The notes: generated from the letters alone by a model not told the origin. DNA of 64,000 nucleotides from Streptomyces sedi (GCF_006335015.1 NZ_VDGT01000013.1:62001-126000); one strand, 5' to 3'. Positions 53,267 through 62,069 are shown, numbered from the stretch's first letter. Numbers and translations are program-made.

Positions 53267-54287
53267 ACGCGGCGTAGACGCCCTCGACGGCCCCGGGGCT
53301 GGGCACCCTGCCCAGCCCCAGGGGGCGTTCGGCCCTCGCCAGCGCCCGCGAGACCATCGCGCCCGCCGTCGCCAGCCGCTCCGCGAGCTGCCCGGCGGGC
53401 GCCTCGCGGACGGCGACGGCCTGCCGGATCACGTCGGTGAAGACCGACTGCACCCGTTTGTAGGCGAGATAGCGCGGCAGGTCGCGGGGGAGGCCCTCGG
53501 CGGCGCCCGGTAGCTGTTCCTCGACGGCGCCGGCCCAACGCAGCGTCATCGCCTGCTGCTGCCGCTCCGGGTAGTCCATGAGGTGGAGATGGGTCGCCAG
53601 GTCGTAGACCGGATCGCCGACCATCGCCAACTCCCAGTCGATGGTCCAGAGTTGGCCGTCGTTCTCCCCGACGATCAGGTTGTCCCTGTGCAGGTCGCCG
53701 TGGAGCAGGCAGAACGGCCGGTTGGTCATTCGCGCCGCCCCCCGCGCCAGCGGACTGGTCACGCTGAGTACGTCGGGGTCGACGCCGAGGGTCTGAAACA
53801 GGCCGGCCAGCGGTCGCCCGTGACGTGCGTAGACCCGCTGACGGGTGAACGCCACGAGGCCGCGCAGGAAGTCCCGGCTGGTGCGCGGCCGGCCGGGGAC
53901 AGGGCAGCGGTGGACGAGCGCCATGGCGACCGGCGGTATCCGGGCCAGCTCGCCGAAGAGCGCGGTCAGTTGGTCGAGTTCGCCGCCGGTGAGCGGCGTT
54001 CCCGGCGGGCGGAGCGCGGACAGCGGCACGCCCTCGATGAACCCGTGCACCCTGGTGCCGTCGGGCCCCAGCCGGTACACGGGCGCGATGCGCTCCACGC
54101 CCAGTAAGGCGAGTTCGATCAGGACGTCCTCCTCGTCGAGGAAGCAGCGCGGGTCGAACCTGGTGACGCCGGGGCGGCTGCGCCCGGCCTTGATCCGTCC
54201 GGTGATGTGGTCTTGGCCCTCGGCGGGGAGCACCTGCCAGTCGCGGTGGTGCCCGCGGAGCAGTTGCCCGGACAACGGTTGGCTCAT
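53091..54287 (-). CDS. Aminoglycoside-phosphotransferase-fold kinase
   Basis: A 398-residue APH-fold protein: the catalytic loop is LLHGDLHRDNLIV (HGDxHxxN), and TIDWELAMVGDPVYDLATHL provides the metal-binding Asp. An N-lobe ATP region lies in residues 1-110. It may be a small-molecule kinase or a resistance enzyme; the substrate is unknown. ATG at 54287. The final 60 or so residues are low-complexity and antisense to the MMPL gene, beyond the natural end of the fold, suggesting an extended reading frame. Confidence 0.8.
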   Translation of the reverse strand: MSQPLSGQLLRGHHRDWQVLPAEGQDHITGRIKAGRSRPGVTRFDPRCFLDEEDVLIELALLGVERIAPVYRLGPDGTRVHGFIEGVPLSALRPPGTPLTGGELDQLTALFGELARIPPVAMALVHRCPVPGRPRTSRDFLRGLVAFTRQRVYARHGRPLAGLFQTLGVDPDVLSVTSPLARGAARMTNRPFCLLHGDLHRDNLIVGENDGQLWTIDWELAMVGDPVYDLATHLHLMDYPERQQQAMTLRWAGAVEEQLPGAAEGLPRDLPRYLAYKRVQSVFTDVIRQAVAVREAPAGQLAERLATAGAMVSRALARAERPLGLGRVPSPGAVEGVYAAFSAGTPMPPGPPRAKPDPGKARRGAPAPPPAAAGRVAPAATRRAARAAASPRERSGSG

Positions 54288-54361
54288 GATGGTGGCTTTC
54301 CGGCAGTGGGATCGTTACGGGTAGCGATACCGTACGCCGGGAGGAGTCCACTGTTGATGGC

Positions 54362-55069
54362 TCAAAAGGGTGCATCTGCACGGCCGTTGCCCTGACCGAG
54401 GGCGGCCAGTACCCACTGGAGGGAGCGCACCACGTGCCGCGCGCCGGCCGCGCGAAACGCGTCCTCCCCGGCGTCGTCGAGCGCGTACCCGAGAAACGGC
54501 ACCCCGGCGGCCGTCGCCGCCGCGTGGTCGGCGAGGCTGTCGCCGATCATCAGCGAACGCGCCGGGTCGGCCCCGGTGCCGGCCAACGCGCGCAGCACCG
54601 AGTCCGGGTGCGGCTTCAGCAGCGCGAGGTCCCCGGTGCGTCCGTAGACCCGGCCGCCGACATAGCCGGTGAGCTGCTGCCGCTCCAGGTAACGCCCGGC
54701 GGCCAGGGGCGAGTTGTTGGTGGCGATGGCGACCTGACGGCCCCGCGAGGCGAGCGCCGCGATCAGCGCGGCGGCGTAGGGCGTGGGGCGGGCGGAGGCG
54801 GCGGCGCTGACCTCCTCCTGGGTGAGCGCCGCCTCCAGCCTGCTCAGCACGGCGGCCGACGGGCCCCTGCCGGCTATGCCCCGCAGCACCCGGTGTGGGT
54901 CCGACGACGTCCGCAGCTCGGCGGTCAGCAGCCCGGAGGCCGCCAACTCGTCGGTGAGCGACCGGAGCCTGACGGCCACCGACTCGGCGGAGCGCACCGC
55001 GAAGAGCTGGCAGACGGGACCGTCGAAGTCGAAGAGAACACAGTGTGCGTTACTTACGAGTCCCCTCAT
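54362..55069 (-). CDS. HAD-family hydrolase
   Basis: A 235-residue haloacid-dehalogenase phosphatase: motif I LFDFDGPVC, motif II ATNNSP, motif III Lys in LLKPHPDS and motif IV MIGDSLADHAAA. ATG at 55069 immediately follows the TAG stop of the GntR gene, with no gap, so the two are one operon. Probable phosphatase of a small phosphorylated metabolite, perhaps the ligand system of the GntR protein. Confidence 0.87.
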   Translation of the reverse strand: MRGLVSNAHCVLFDFDGPVCQLFAVRSAESVAVRLRSLTDELAASGLLTAELRTSSDPHRVLRGIAGRGPSAAVLSRLEAALTQEEVSAAASARPTPYAAALIAALASRGRQVAIATNNSPLAAGRYLERQQLTGYVGGRVYGRTGDLALLKPHPDSVLRALAGTGADPARSLMIGDSLADHAAATAAGVPFLGYALDDAGEDAFRAAGARHVVRSLQWVLAALGQGNGRADAPF

Positions 55070-55936
55070 CTAACCGAGTGTGAGCGGTTGTGCCAGCGTT
55101 GACCAGAGGGACGTGAACCACTGGTGTGACTCTTCAACAAACGCCGTGTCCTCCGTGGAGCGGAAGACCTTCGAGTTGAGCCCGAGCACGTCGTAGATCT
55201 CCATCTGCTGCTGCTCGTACTCCACCACCCGGGAGACCACCTGGTAGTAGGCGGTCAGCACCTCGGTGCCGTTGAGGAGGTAGACCTTCTGCACGGGGGT
55301 GATCGGCACCTCCCTGATCTCGACCGTCACCTGCGGCACCAGCCGCATCTCGGCGAGGGAGGTCAGCTGGTGGCGCAGCGAGGTGGAGAAGGTCCGCGTC
55401 AGCTGGCGCAGCCGGGCGCGGGGGCGCTGGTCGGCCGGGTCGGAGACCAGCCGCGGGTAGGCGGGCGGCGCGTCGGGGCTGGGCAGCAGCACCCGCACCG
55501 TGATCGACCGGGGCGTCAACTCGCCCGCGGAGATGGCGATCATGGGGCCGGCGAGCGCGGAGTTGAGCGTCTCGGTGGTGAGGCAGAACGCGTCGATCGA
55601 GATGTCCTTGGACTGGAACGCCACCGCGATCCGGTCCGCCACCTCGACGCCGGCCGGCCGGGGGCTGTCCTGCCCGGGCAGCGCCACCACGGCGGGCGCT
55701 CCCCGGCCGCGCGCGGCGATGTACCCCTCCCGCTCCAGCGCGGCCAGGGCCTGTCTGACGGTGGTCCGGTTGACCCGGAACTCCTCCACGAGCGCCCGTT
55801 GCGTGGGCAGCTTGGCGCGCGGTGGCAGCTCTCCCGAGCGTATGCGGTCGCGCAGCACACCGGCGATGTGGTCGGGAGAGAGCGGATCGCCGAACGGATC
55901 GGTTAGCTCGCTCTCCGGGACGATCTCCTGACTCAC
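55070..55936 (-). CDS. GntR-family regulator
   Basis: A 288-residue regulator. The winged HTH lies in residues 20-85 (AGVLRDRIRSGELPPRAKLPTQRALVEEFRVNRTTVRQALAALEREG). The C-terminal region (to QQQMEIYDVLGLNSKVFRS) is long and lacks an obvious FCD or UTRA domain; this type occurs in Streptomyces beside HAD phosphatases. The GTG at 55936 is chosen as the family start. It probably regulates itself and the HAD gene, possibly through the inverted repeats upstream. Confidence 0.82.
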   Translation of the reverse strand: MSQEIVPESELTDPFGDPLSPDHIAGVLRDRIRSGELPPRAKLPTQRALVEEFRVNRTTVRQALAALEREGYIAARGRGAPAVVALPGQDSPRPAGVEVADRIAVAFQSKDISIDAFCLTTETLNSALAGPMIAISAGELTPRSITVRVLLPSPDAPPAYPRLVSDPADQRPRARLRQLTRTFSTSLRHQLTSLAEMRLVPQVTVEIREVPITPVQKVYLLNGTEVLTAYYQVVSRVVEYEQQQMEIYDVLGLNSKVFRSTEDTAFVEESHQWFTSLWSTLAQPLTLG

Positions 55937-55989
55937 GCCGTCACCATACAACTTTCGGCCAGATGCGGAAGGTTGATATGAGGACGTTT

Positions 55990-56085
55990 CCAAGACCGAG
56001 CCAACTGGGGAAAACATTCATATAGTTGGCGAACAACTTGGCCAACTTCTCGGAGTTCCCGAGAGTTCACTAGAAGTTGACGTGA
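55990..56085. promoter_or_regulatory. Inverted repeats between GntR gene and small membrane protein gene
   Basis: AACTTCT (56043-56049) and AGAAGTT (56072-56078) face each other over 22 bp, and TCTCGG / CCGAGA with AGTTC nests inside. TTGGCGAACAACTTGGCCAA lies just upstream. The AT-rich stretch and symmetry fit GntR binding and divergent promoters. Confidence 0.5.
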
Positions 56086-56098
56086 TGTAGGAGGGGTC

Positions 56099-56284
56099 AT
56101 GCTCGTTTCCACCATCATCGTGGCTGCCTTCGGCATCGCGACGGAGCAGGCGGTGGAGGTCCAGTACGGACTGCCGGGACTGATCGGACTGTTGATACTG
56201 CGCACGGGTCTGCGGAAGCGGAACTTCACCTGTGCGTGTGTGGGAACCACTGTGCTGGTCACGCTGGCGGTCGGCTCCCTGTAA
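56099..56284 (+). CDS. Small two-helix membrane protein
   Basis: A 61-residue protein with two hydrophobic segments (STIIVAAFGIATEQAV; GLPGLIGLLILRTGL), a positive loop (RKRNF) and a final segment with two Cys and Thr. The start at 56099 follows a strong GGAGGGG. It diverges from the GntR gene over a palindrome-rich region and may be a target of that protein. No family is recognised. Confidence 0.65.
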   Translation: MLVSTIIVAAFGIATEQAVEVQYGLPGLIGLLILRTGLRKRNFTCACVGTTVLVTLAVGSL

Positions 56285-56389
56285 GGGGAGCGGACCGACC
56301 GGTGCGGGGGGTTCGGCGAACGACGCGGCGTGCGACGTCCGGATGATCCCGGGGCCCGGCTACGCAGGGGCCGGAACCCGGGGGCGGGA

Positions 56390-57640
56390 TCAGAAGATGT
56401 CAGGGCACCAGGGGCGGCGCCCCGTGTGGAAGAGCAGGTCCGCACGGGTCGCCGCCCCGTTTGTCTCCTCCGACAACAGCCCGCAGGCCGCCAGCAGCGC
56501 CGCCGACTCCTCACCCAGATACAGCCGGCTCAACGCCGCGACATCCAGGCCGATGTCCGCGCTCCTGGTCGTCGGCACGCAGGTCGCGCCGCCCTCGCCG
56601 GCCGTCAGCAGGAAACGCCCCCCGGCCAGCCCCATCGCGTCCCCGACCTCCAGCACCAGCTCACCCTCGGCCGCGTAGCTCCTGGCGGTCAGCATCGCCG
56701 GCACGTCCAACGGCCGCAGCCACAGGAAGTCGGCGACCTCCGCCACCGTCGCCGCCCTGCGGTCCCCCAGCATCATCGGCAGCGTCGAGTCCGGCCGCGC
56801 CGCCCCCGTGTCCACCACGCTCACCCAGTCCAACGACAACAGCAGCCGGTACAGCGCCCGTTCCGCCACGTCGTCCTCCGCGTAGAGGAACGTCACCCGC
56901 GCGACCCCGTCGGACAGGCCCTGCTCCCACCGCTTCTCCACGGTGTAGCTCACCAGGCCCCTGACCACCCCGGACGCGTCCCGATAGACCGCGTTCAACC
57001 CCTTGGTCCGCGGCGGGGAGGTCTCGACCGCGCCGGTGATCCGGTCCCAGTAGAAGTCGCCCCGCTCCACCGCGCCCGGCGTCCGCGCCCGGAAACGGCG
57101 GTGCAGCTCCGGCAGCACCTCCCGGGCCTCGGAGTCCTCCACCATCGCCAGCTCGCCGTCCACGTCCGCCGGTGACCAGCGCGGATCCAGCGCCGCGCGA
57201 CGGGTCAGCACCCGCCAGTTGACGAACGAGGTCGCCGGACCGAAGCCGTACCGTCCGTAGATCCGGTACTCGGCCGCGATCAGCGAGGCCACCGCGTCGC
57301 CGCGCTCCTTCGCGTTCCGCAGGTCGGCCTCCATCAGCCGCGTCAGCAGGCCACGGCGCCGATGCGTGCCGGTCACCGTCACCGCGGAGACCGCGTTGGC
57401 CGCCAACTCGGCGCCACCGACCGTGGTCAACCGCTGGTCGAAGCTGTTGAACGTCGCCACGCAGCGGTCCTTCTCGAAGAACCCCCGCGCCCGGCTCATC
57501 GACTGCCGCGCGAGGCGGACGTCGATCTCCTCCTGGGACACATCGGCTCCCCGATCGAGGAACCCCGCGAAGACAGCGCGCACCCACGCGCCGGAGGCGT
57601 CCCGGTCCCCGGCGACATCGCGCAACTCAAGCTCGGCCAT
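56390..57640 (-). CDS. Eis-like GNAT acetyltransferase
   Basis: A 416-residue protein with two tandem GNAT-type domains and a sterol-carrier-like C-terminal domain, as in Eis. RRRGLLTRLMEADLRNAKERG is the acetyl-CoA-binding loop and IYGRYGFGPAT follows; the C-terminal carboxylate is from RRPWCPDIF. Eis enzymes acetylate aminoglycosides and other amines at several positions. ATG at 57640 follows AGGG; an upstream GTG would add nine residues. It is convergent with nothing and stands alone. Confidence 0.85.
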   Translation of the reverse strand: MAELELRDVAGDRDASGAWVRAVFAGFLDRGADVSQEEIDVRLARQSMSRARGFFEKDRCVATFNSFDQRLTTVGGAELAANAVSAVTVTGTHRRRGLLTRLMEADLRNAKERGDAVASLIAAEYRIYGRYGFGPATSFVNWRVLTRRAALDPRWSPADVDGELAMVEDSEAREVLPELHRRFRARTPGAVERGDFYWDRITGAVETSPPRTKGLNAVYRDASGVVRGLVSYTVEKRWEQGLSDGVARVTFLYAEDDVAERALYRLLLSLDWVSVVDTGAARPDSTLPMMLGDRRAATVAEVADFLWLRPLDVPAMLTARSYAAEGELVLEVGDAMGLAGGRFLLTAGEGGATCVPTTRSADIGLDVAALSRLYLGEESAALLAACGLLSEETNGAATRADLLFHTGRRPWCPDIF

Positions 57641-57747
57641 GCGGGCGACCCTAAGCAGCGCTTTCACGTCGCGGCCAACGGTTTAATCTCGGCCGGATCG
57701 ACGGCGGGCAACAGCCACCCCGGAAGGCCGAAGACGACCGGCCCGCC

Positions 57748-58698
57748 TCAGAACGCGGCCCGCACCTCACCCACCGGCTCCCCACCACCCAGCACCGGCG
57801 ACCCCGGCAGCCCCGAGGCGTCGACCCCCCACACCGCCAGCACCCGGGACACCAACGCCGCCCCCGCCCGCGCCGAACCGTCCTCCACCTTGAAGGCGCA
57901 CGCCCGCCCGTCCGGCAGCGCCACCGCCTGCACCCCCTCCGCGCCGCCCTTGGCCAGCGCCCCGGGAACGGCCCGCATCAGCACCGTGTCCAGCCGCCCC
58001 TCGCCGCCCACGTACTCCGGGTGCGCCCGCATCGCGTCCGCCACCCGCCGCAGCGGATCGTCCGCCGGCGCCGTCACCGCCGCGCGGAACGCCCTCGCCA
58101 ACCCGGTCAGCGACAGCGCCGACAGCGGCGCCCCGCAGCCGTCCACCCCGACCGCGGTCTCCGGCTCGCCCGCGTACGCCACGATCGTCTCCCGCGCCAA
58201 CCGCTGCACCGGATGCGCCGCGTCCAGATAGCCCTCGACCGGCCAGCCGTTGACCACGCTCGCAGCCAGCCAGGACGCGTGCTTGCCCGAGCAGTTCATC
58301 GCCAGCCGGCTCCGCGGGCCCTGGGCGGCGCCGAAGTCGGGCGTCGCCTCGGGGCAGGCCAGCGCCCCCTCGTCGAGCCCGTGCTCGGCCAGCATCCGTG
58401 CGGCCAGCATCCGGTGGACCTCAGCCCCGACATGGCTCGCCGCCGCCAGCGCCAACCGCTCGCCCTCCAGCGCCACCCCGGCCCGCAGCACGGCGGCGGC
58501 CTGCATCGGCTTGTTGCTCGAACGCGGGAAGAAGGGCTCGGCGACCTCGCCCAGCGCCCACTCCGTCCGCCCCTCCGCGTCCAGCACCACCAGCGACCCG
58601 CGGTGGCGACTCTCCACCACACCCGACCTGACGACCTCGGCCAGCACCGGGGAGCCGGGGCCCGTGGGAGCGTGGAAGGTGCCGGGGGCGACGGTCAT
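57748..58698 (-). CDS. L-asparaginase II family (thermolabile type) protein
   Basis: A 316-residue asparaginase of the Rhizobium/actinobacterial AnsA-unrelated class: SRHRGSLVVLDAEGRTEWALG, FFPRSSNKPMQAAAVL, NCSGKHASWLAA and GVDGCGAPLSAL. The Ser-Ser and Cys/His residues of the active site are present. It hydrolyses asparagine to aspartate and ammonia in the cytosol. ATG at 58698; 42 bp upstream of rsiG's stop side on the same strand. Confidence 0.87.
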   Translation of the reverse strand: MTVAPGTFHAPTGPGSPVLAEVVRSGVVESRHRGSLVVLDAEGRTEWALGEVAEPFFPRSSNKPMQAAAVLRAGVALEGERLALAAASHVGAEVHRMLAARMLAEHGLDEGALACPEATPDFGAAQGPRSRLAMNCSGKHASWLAASVVNGWPVEGYLDAAHPVQRLARETIVAYAGEPETAVGVDGCGAPLSALSLTGLARAFRAAVTAPADDPLRRVADAMRAHPEYVGGEGRLDTVLMRAVPGALAKGGAEGVQAVALPDGRACAFKVEDGSARAGAALVSRVLAVWGVDASGLPGSPVLGGGEPVGEVRAAF

Positions 58699-58740
58699 CG
58701 TAAGGGTCCTCTCAGGGGGGATCACGCGGGGGTGAGACGT

Positions 58741-59319
58741 TCAACACAGCAGGTCGTCGACCTGCGCCTCGCCCTCACGGTACCTGCGGGCCACCTCGGC
58801 CCCGCAGCCGTCCGCCGTCCGGTGCAGCTCCTGCCGGCGCCGGGAGACCCGCTCCTCGTACTGCGCCAGCCTCGCCAGCGCCGTCGTCAGCTCCGCGTCG
58901 TCCAACCCGCTCAGGTCCGACAGCGCCACCTCGGACAGCACCTCCTCCGCCAGCCGCCGGTAACGCTCGCTCGCCGGGGTGGCCAGCGTGACGTGCCGGG
59001 CGGACGAACGGTGCCGCGAGGGCCCGTCGGCCAGGATGTGCGGCAGCTGGTCCAGCAGCCCCGCGTCCTGCCCGCCCCGGCGTCTCGCCTCCGCCTGGAG
59101 GATGTCGATCCGCCCCTGCAACAGCCGCCGCACGAAGCTGAGATCGGCCTCCTCGCGCCGGGCCGCGCTGCGCAGCTCGCGGAGCTGCGCGAGGCTCAGC
59201 TCCGCGAGCCCCCCGGCGGTCACCTCTCCCGGGCGCACCAGCCCCTCGCCCGGCTCCCGGTGTGGCGCCCTCGCGCTCGGTACGGTGACGGGCTGTGAGC
59301 CAGGTCCCGGTGTGATCAT
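58741..59319 (-). CDS. rsiG: RsiG, c-di-GMP-responsive anti-sigma factor of WhiG
   Basis: A 192-residue helical protein. RsiG binds c-di-GMP through E(x3)S(x2)R(x3)Q(x3)D motifs in an antiparallel coiled coil. The first is exact in EADLSFVRRLLQGRID; the second, EERVSRRRQELHRTAD, has His where Gln is expected. c-di-GMP-loaded RsiG holds sigma-WhiG inactive, delaying sporulation. ATG at 59319 with AGGGG 10 bp upstream. It stands upstream of the asparaginase gene on the same strand. Confidence 0.82.
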   Translation of the reverse strand: MITPGPGSQPVTVPSARAPHREPGEGLVRPGEVTAGGLAELSLAQLRELRSAARREEADLSFVRRLLQGRIDILQAEARRRGGQDAGLLDQLPHILADGPSRHRSSARHVTLATPASERYRRLAEEVLSEVALSDLSGLDDAELTTALARLAQYEERVSRRRQELHRTADGCGAEVARRYREGEAQVDDLLC

Positions 59320-59514
59320 GCGCAATTGTCCCCTCGTCCCCATTTCGGTGCCGTGGTGCGGTACTGGTGCGGTACGTACCCCCTGCACGCATCGTGTCAC
59401 TGTGTACCCACCGCGTGCAGCGTGTTGGCACCCATCCGGCGCTGTCCGTTCGATGCCGAAACGTTCCGCCACCGCCGAAAACGGCCGCTCGGCGCGTTGT
59501 TGCATGATGTCCCC

Positions 59515-59940
59515 ATGCGAGCGGTGGTACAGCGCGTGGACGGCGCCTCGGTGACGGTGGACGGCGAGACGGTCGGCGAGATCGAGGGAGAGGGCCTGTG
59601 CGTCCTGGTCGGGGTGACCCACGCGGACACCCCGGAGACCGCGGTGCGGCTGGCCCGCAAGCTGTGGTCGCTGCGCGTCCTGGAAGGCGAACGCTCCTGC
59701 TCCGACGCCGGCGCCCCGCTGCTGCTGATCTCGCAGTTCACCCTCTACGGTGACGCCCGCAAGGGCCGCCGCCCGACCTGGGCCAAGGCCGCCCCAGGCG
59801 AGGTCGCCGAACCCCTGGTCGACGCCGTCGCCGACGCGCTGCGCGCGCTCGGCGCGACCGTCGCCACCGGGCGGTTCGGCGCCCAGATGCGGGTCGGGCT
59901 GACCAACGACGGCCCGTTCACCGTGCTGCTGGAACTCTGA
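59515..59940 (+). CDS. dtd: D-aminoacyl-tRNA deacylase
   Basis: A 141-residue Dtd: RAVVQRVDGASVTVDGE at the start, SQFTLYGDARKGRRP and NDGPFTVLLEL as the two active-site motifs (SQFTL and NxGP(V/F)T). It removes D-amino acids and Gly from mischarged tRNAs. Length and start are those of the family. Convergent with ygfZ, with a hairpin (GGCCGGC ... GCCGGGCC) in the 31-bp gap. Confidence 0.95.
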   Translation: MRAVVQRVDGASVTVDGETVGEIEGEGLCVLVGVTHADTPETAVRLARKLWSLRVLEGERSCSDAGAPLLLISQFTLYGDARKGRRPTWAKAAPGEVAEPLVDAVADALRALGATVATGRFGAQMRVGLTNDGPFTVLLEL

Positions 59941-59942
59941 AC

Positions 59943-59966
59943 GGCCGGCCCCCCGCCGGGCCGCGC
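59943..59966. terminator. Hairpin between dtd and ygfZ
   Basis: GGCCGGC and GCCGGGCC form a short stem around CCCC in the 31-bp gap between two convergent genes. Confidence 0.4.
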
Positions 59967-59971
59967 TGCCC

Positions 59972-60946
59972 TCAGGGGGCGACGACCGGCTCCTGGGCCG
60001 CCGGCGTCGCGTCGGCCAGCAGCGGGGCATCGCCCGGCACGTTCCGCTTGATCACGGCGAGCGCGATCGGGCCCAGCTCGTGGTGGCGCGCCGAGGTGGT
60101 GATCCGCCCCAGCTCCCGCCCCTCGGGGCCGTCCGCCGCCAGCCGCACCGGCGCGCCCGGCTCCGGCAGCGTCACCTCGCTGCCGTCCAGATGCAGGAAG
60201 ACCAACCGCCTCGGCGGCCGGCCCAGATTCTCCACCCGTGCCACGGTCTCCTGACCCCGGTAGCAGCCCTTGTGTAGATGGACCGCCGTGTCCAGCCACC
60301 CCAGCTCGTGCGGGATGGTCCGGTGATCCGTCTCAAGCCCCAGCCGCGGCCGGTGCCCCTCCACCCGCAGCGCCTCGTACGCCAGCACCCCGATCGCGGG
60401 GCCGTTCGCCCCGGCGAACGCGGGCAGCTCGCCGCGCGGCAGGAACACGTCCCGCCCGTACGGCGTCTCCCGCACCGGCGCCCCTGCGGGCGCCTCCGCG
60501 ATCGAACCCGCCGGCAGATGCACCACCGCGAACTCGGCCGTCCGGTCGGTGACTTCCACCCGGTAGAAGAACTTCATGCTCTCCAGGTACGCGAGCAGCG
60601 CGGCTGCCGCGCCCGGCTCCGTGTGCGCCCAGGTCGTCTCGCCGTCGTCGACGAGATAGAGCACGTGCTCGATGTGGCCCTTGGCGGAGAGGATCAACGC
60701 CTCCGTCGCCTGCCCCGGCGCGAGACCCTCCACGTGCTGGGTGAGCAGCAGATGCAGCCAGCTCAGCCGGTCGGGCCCGGTGACCGAGAGCACCTCGCGG
60801 TGCGAGAGGTCGACCAGCCCCTCGCCTTTCGCGAGGGCGCGCTGTTCACGGAAGAGATCGCCGTAGTGGGCGGCGACCCCCAGATCCGGCTCCCGCGCGG
60901 CGACGGCGCCGGGCAGCTCCAACAGGGGACTGGCGTGCGACGACAT
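59972..60946 (-). CDS. ygfZ: Folate-binding YgfZ/CAF17-type Fe-S cluster maintenance protein
   Basis: A 324-residue protein of the GcvT-like fold. The YgfZ signature KGCYRGQE is at about residue 230, with the segment LHLLLTQHVEGLAPGQ near 64 and ELGWLDTAVHLHKG before the signature. It uses folate to help repair or assemble Fe-S enzymes such as MiaB. ATG at 60946. It is upstream of nothing on its own strand and convergent with dtd. Confidence 0.92.
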   Translation of the reverse strand: MSSHASPLLELPGAVAAREPDLGVAAHYGDLFREQRALAKGEGLVDLSHREVLSVTGPDRLSWLHLLLTQHVEGLAPGQATEALILSAKGHIEHVLYLVDDGETTWAHTEPGAAAALLAYLESMKFFYRVEVTDRTAEFAVVHLPAGSIAEAPAGAPVRETPYGRDVFLPRGELPAFAGANGPAIGVLAYEALRVEGHRPRLGLETDHRTIPHELGWLDTAVHLHKGCYRGQETVARVENLGRPPRRLVFLHLDGSEVTLPEPGAPVRLAADGPEGRELGRITTSARHHELGPIALAVIKRNVPGDAPLLADATPAAQEPVVAP

Positions 60947-61004
60947 GCCCCCAGCGTACGTGGCCTCCGGCCGGGGTGGGTTGTCGGCGTGAGCCCGGTG
61001 TTGG

Positions 61005-61600
61005 GTTGCTCGCGCAGTTCCCCGCGCCCCTGCACTGCCGTGGGCGTGGTGGGTTGGGTGCGGGTTTCGCTTTCGGCAGGTGGCGGCCTGCTTGGGGGCG
61101 CGGGGAACTGCGCGGTGCATGTGTGGCGGGGGTTGGTCGACTACTGACCTTGCCGGTCCGGGTGGGTGGTCGTCCTGCGGCCCGGTGTTGGGTTGCTCGC
61201 GCAGTTCCCCGCGCCCCTGGTTGTGGTGGGCGTGGTGGGTTGGGTGCGGGTTCACCTGTGGCCGGTGCCGGCCTGCTTGGGGGCGCGGGGAACTGCGCGG
61301 TGCATGTGTGGCGGGCCGCACGCGACCACGGTCCGCACCGGCAAGGTGGGTTGTCGGCGTGAGCCCGGTGTTGGGTTGCTCGCGCAGTTCCCCGCGCCCC
61401 TGGTGTGGGCTGGCGTGGTGGGTTCGGTGCGGGCTTCGCCTTCGGCAGGTGGCGGCCTGCCTGGGGGCGCGGGGAACTGCGCGGTGCATGTGTGGCGGGC
61501 CGCACGCGACCACGGTCCGCACCGGCAAGGTGGGTGGTCGTCCTGCGGCCCGGTGGTGGGTTGCTCGCGCAGTTCCCCGCGCCCCTGCGCTGCCGGTGGG
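61005..61600. repeat. Tandem units of about 185 bp, repeat family R
   Basis: CGCGCAGTTCCCCGCGCCCC occurs at 61011, 61198, 61381 and 61566 (spacings 187, 183, 185 bp), each followed by GGGGCGCGGGGAACTGCGCG and GTGCATGTGTGGCGGG. About 3.2 copies fill the 670-bp gap between ygfZ and nur. Words in the flanks are shared with 49.6-49.9 kb. Confidence 0.88.
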
Positions 61601-61616
61601 CGGCGGGGCCAGACGA

Positions 61617-62069
61617 CTACGGAGCTTCGTGGCCGGGTGGGTCGTCGTCCGCGGCGCCAGCGCAGCGACCGCAGCGGCCGAAGATCGCGAAGTGGCGGAG
61701 GTCCGTCTCGAACCCGAACCGCTCGCGCAGCGCGTCCGCGAACGGCTCGGCCAGCTCCAGCTCGGCCTCGATCACCCGCTCGCAGTCCCGGCACATCAGG
61801 TGCAGGTGGTCGTGGCGCTCCGCCAGGTGATACGTGGGGGCGCCGTGCCCGATGTGCGCGTGGGAGACGAGGCCCAGCTCCTCCAGCAGCTCCAGCGTCC
61901 GGTAGACCGTCGAGATGTTGACCCCGCCGGCGGTCCTGCGGACCTCGGCCAGGATGTCCTCGGGCGTGGAGTGGTCCAGCTTGTCGACGGCCTCCAGCAC
62001 CAGCTGACGCTGGGGCGTCAGCCGGTAGCCGCGGCTGCGGAGGTCGTCCTGCCAGTCGGTGCTCACCAC
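61617..62069 (-). CDS. nur: Nur, nickel-responsive Fur-family repressor
   Basis: A 150-residue Fur-family protein starting VVSTDW, nearly the S. coelicolor Nur start. Metal ligands of that protein are all present at the same residue numbers: His33, His86, His88, His90 (nickel site) and His70, His72, His126 (second site). CRDC (93-96) and CGRC near the end may bind structural zinc. Nur represses nickel uptake and Fe superoxide dismutase genes when nickel is bound. GTG at 62069 gives this numbering; a second GTG at 62066 is adjacent. Confidence 0.9.
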   Translation of the reverse strand: MVSTDWQDDLRSRGYRLTPQRQLVLEAVDKLDHSTPEDILAEVRRTAGGVNISTVYRTLELLEELGLVSHAHIGHGAPTYHLAERHDHLHLMCRDCERVIEAELELAEPFADALRERFGFETDLRHFAIFGRCGRCAGAADDDPPGHEAP

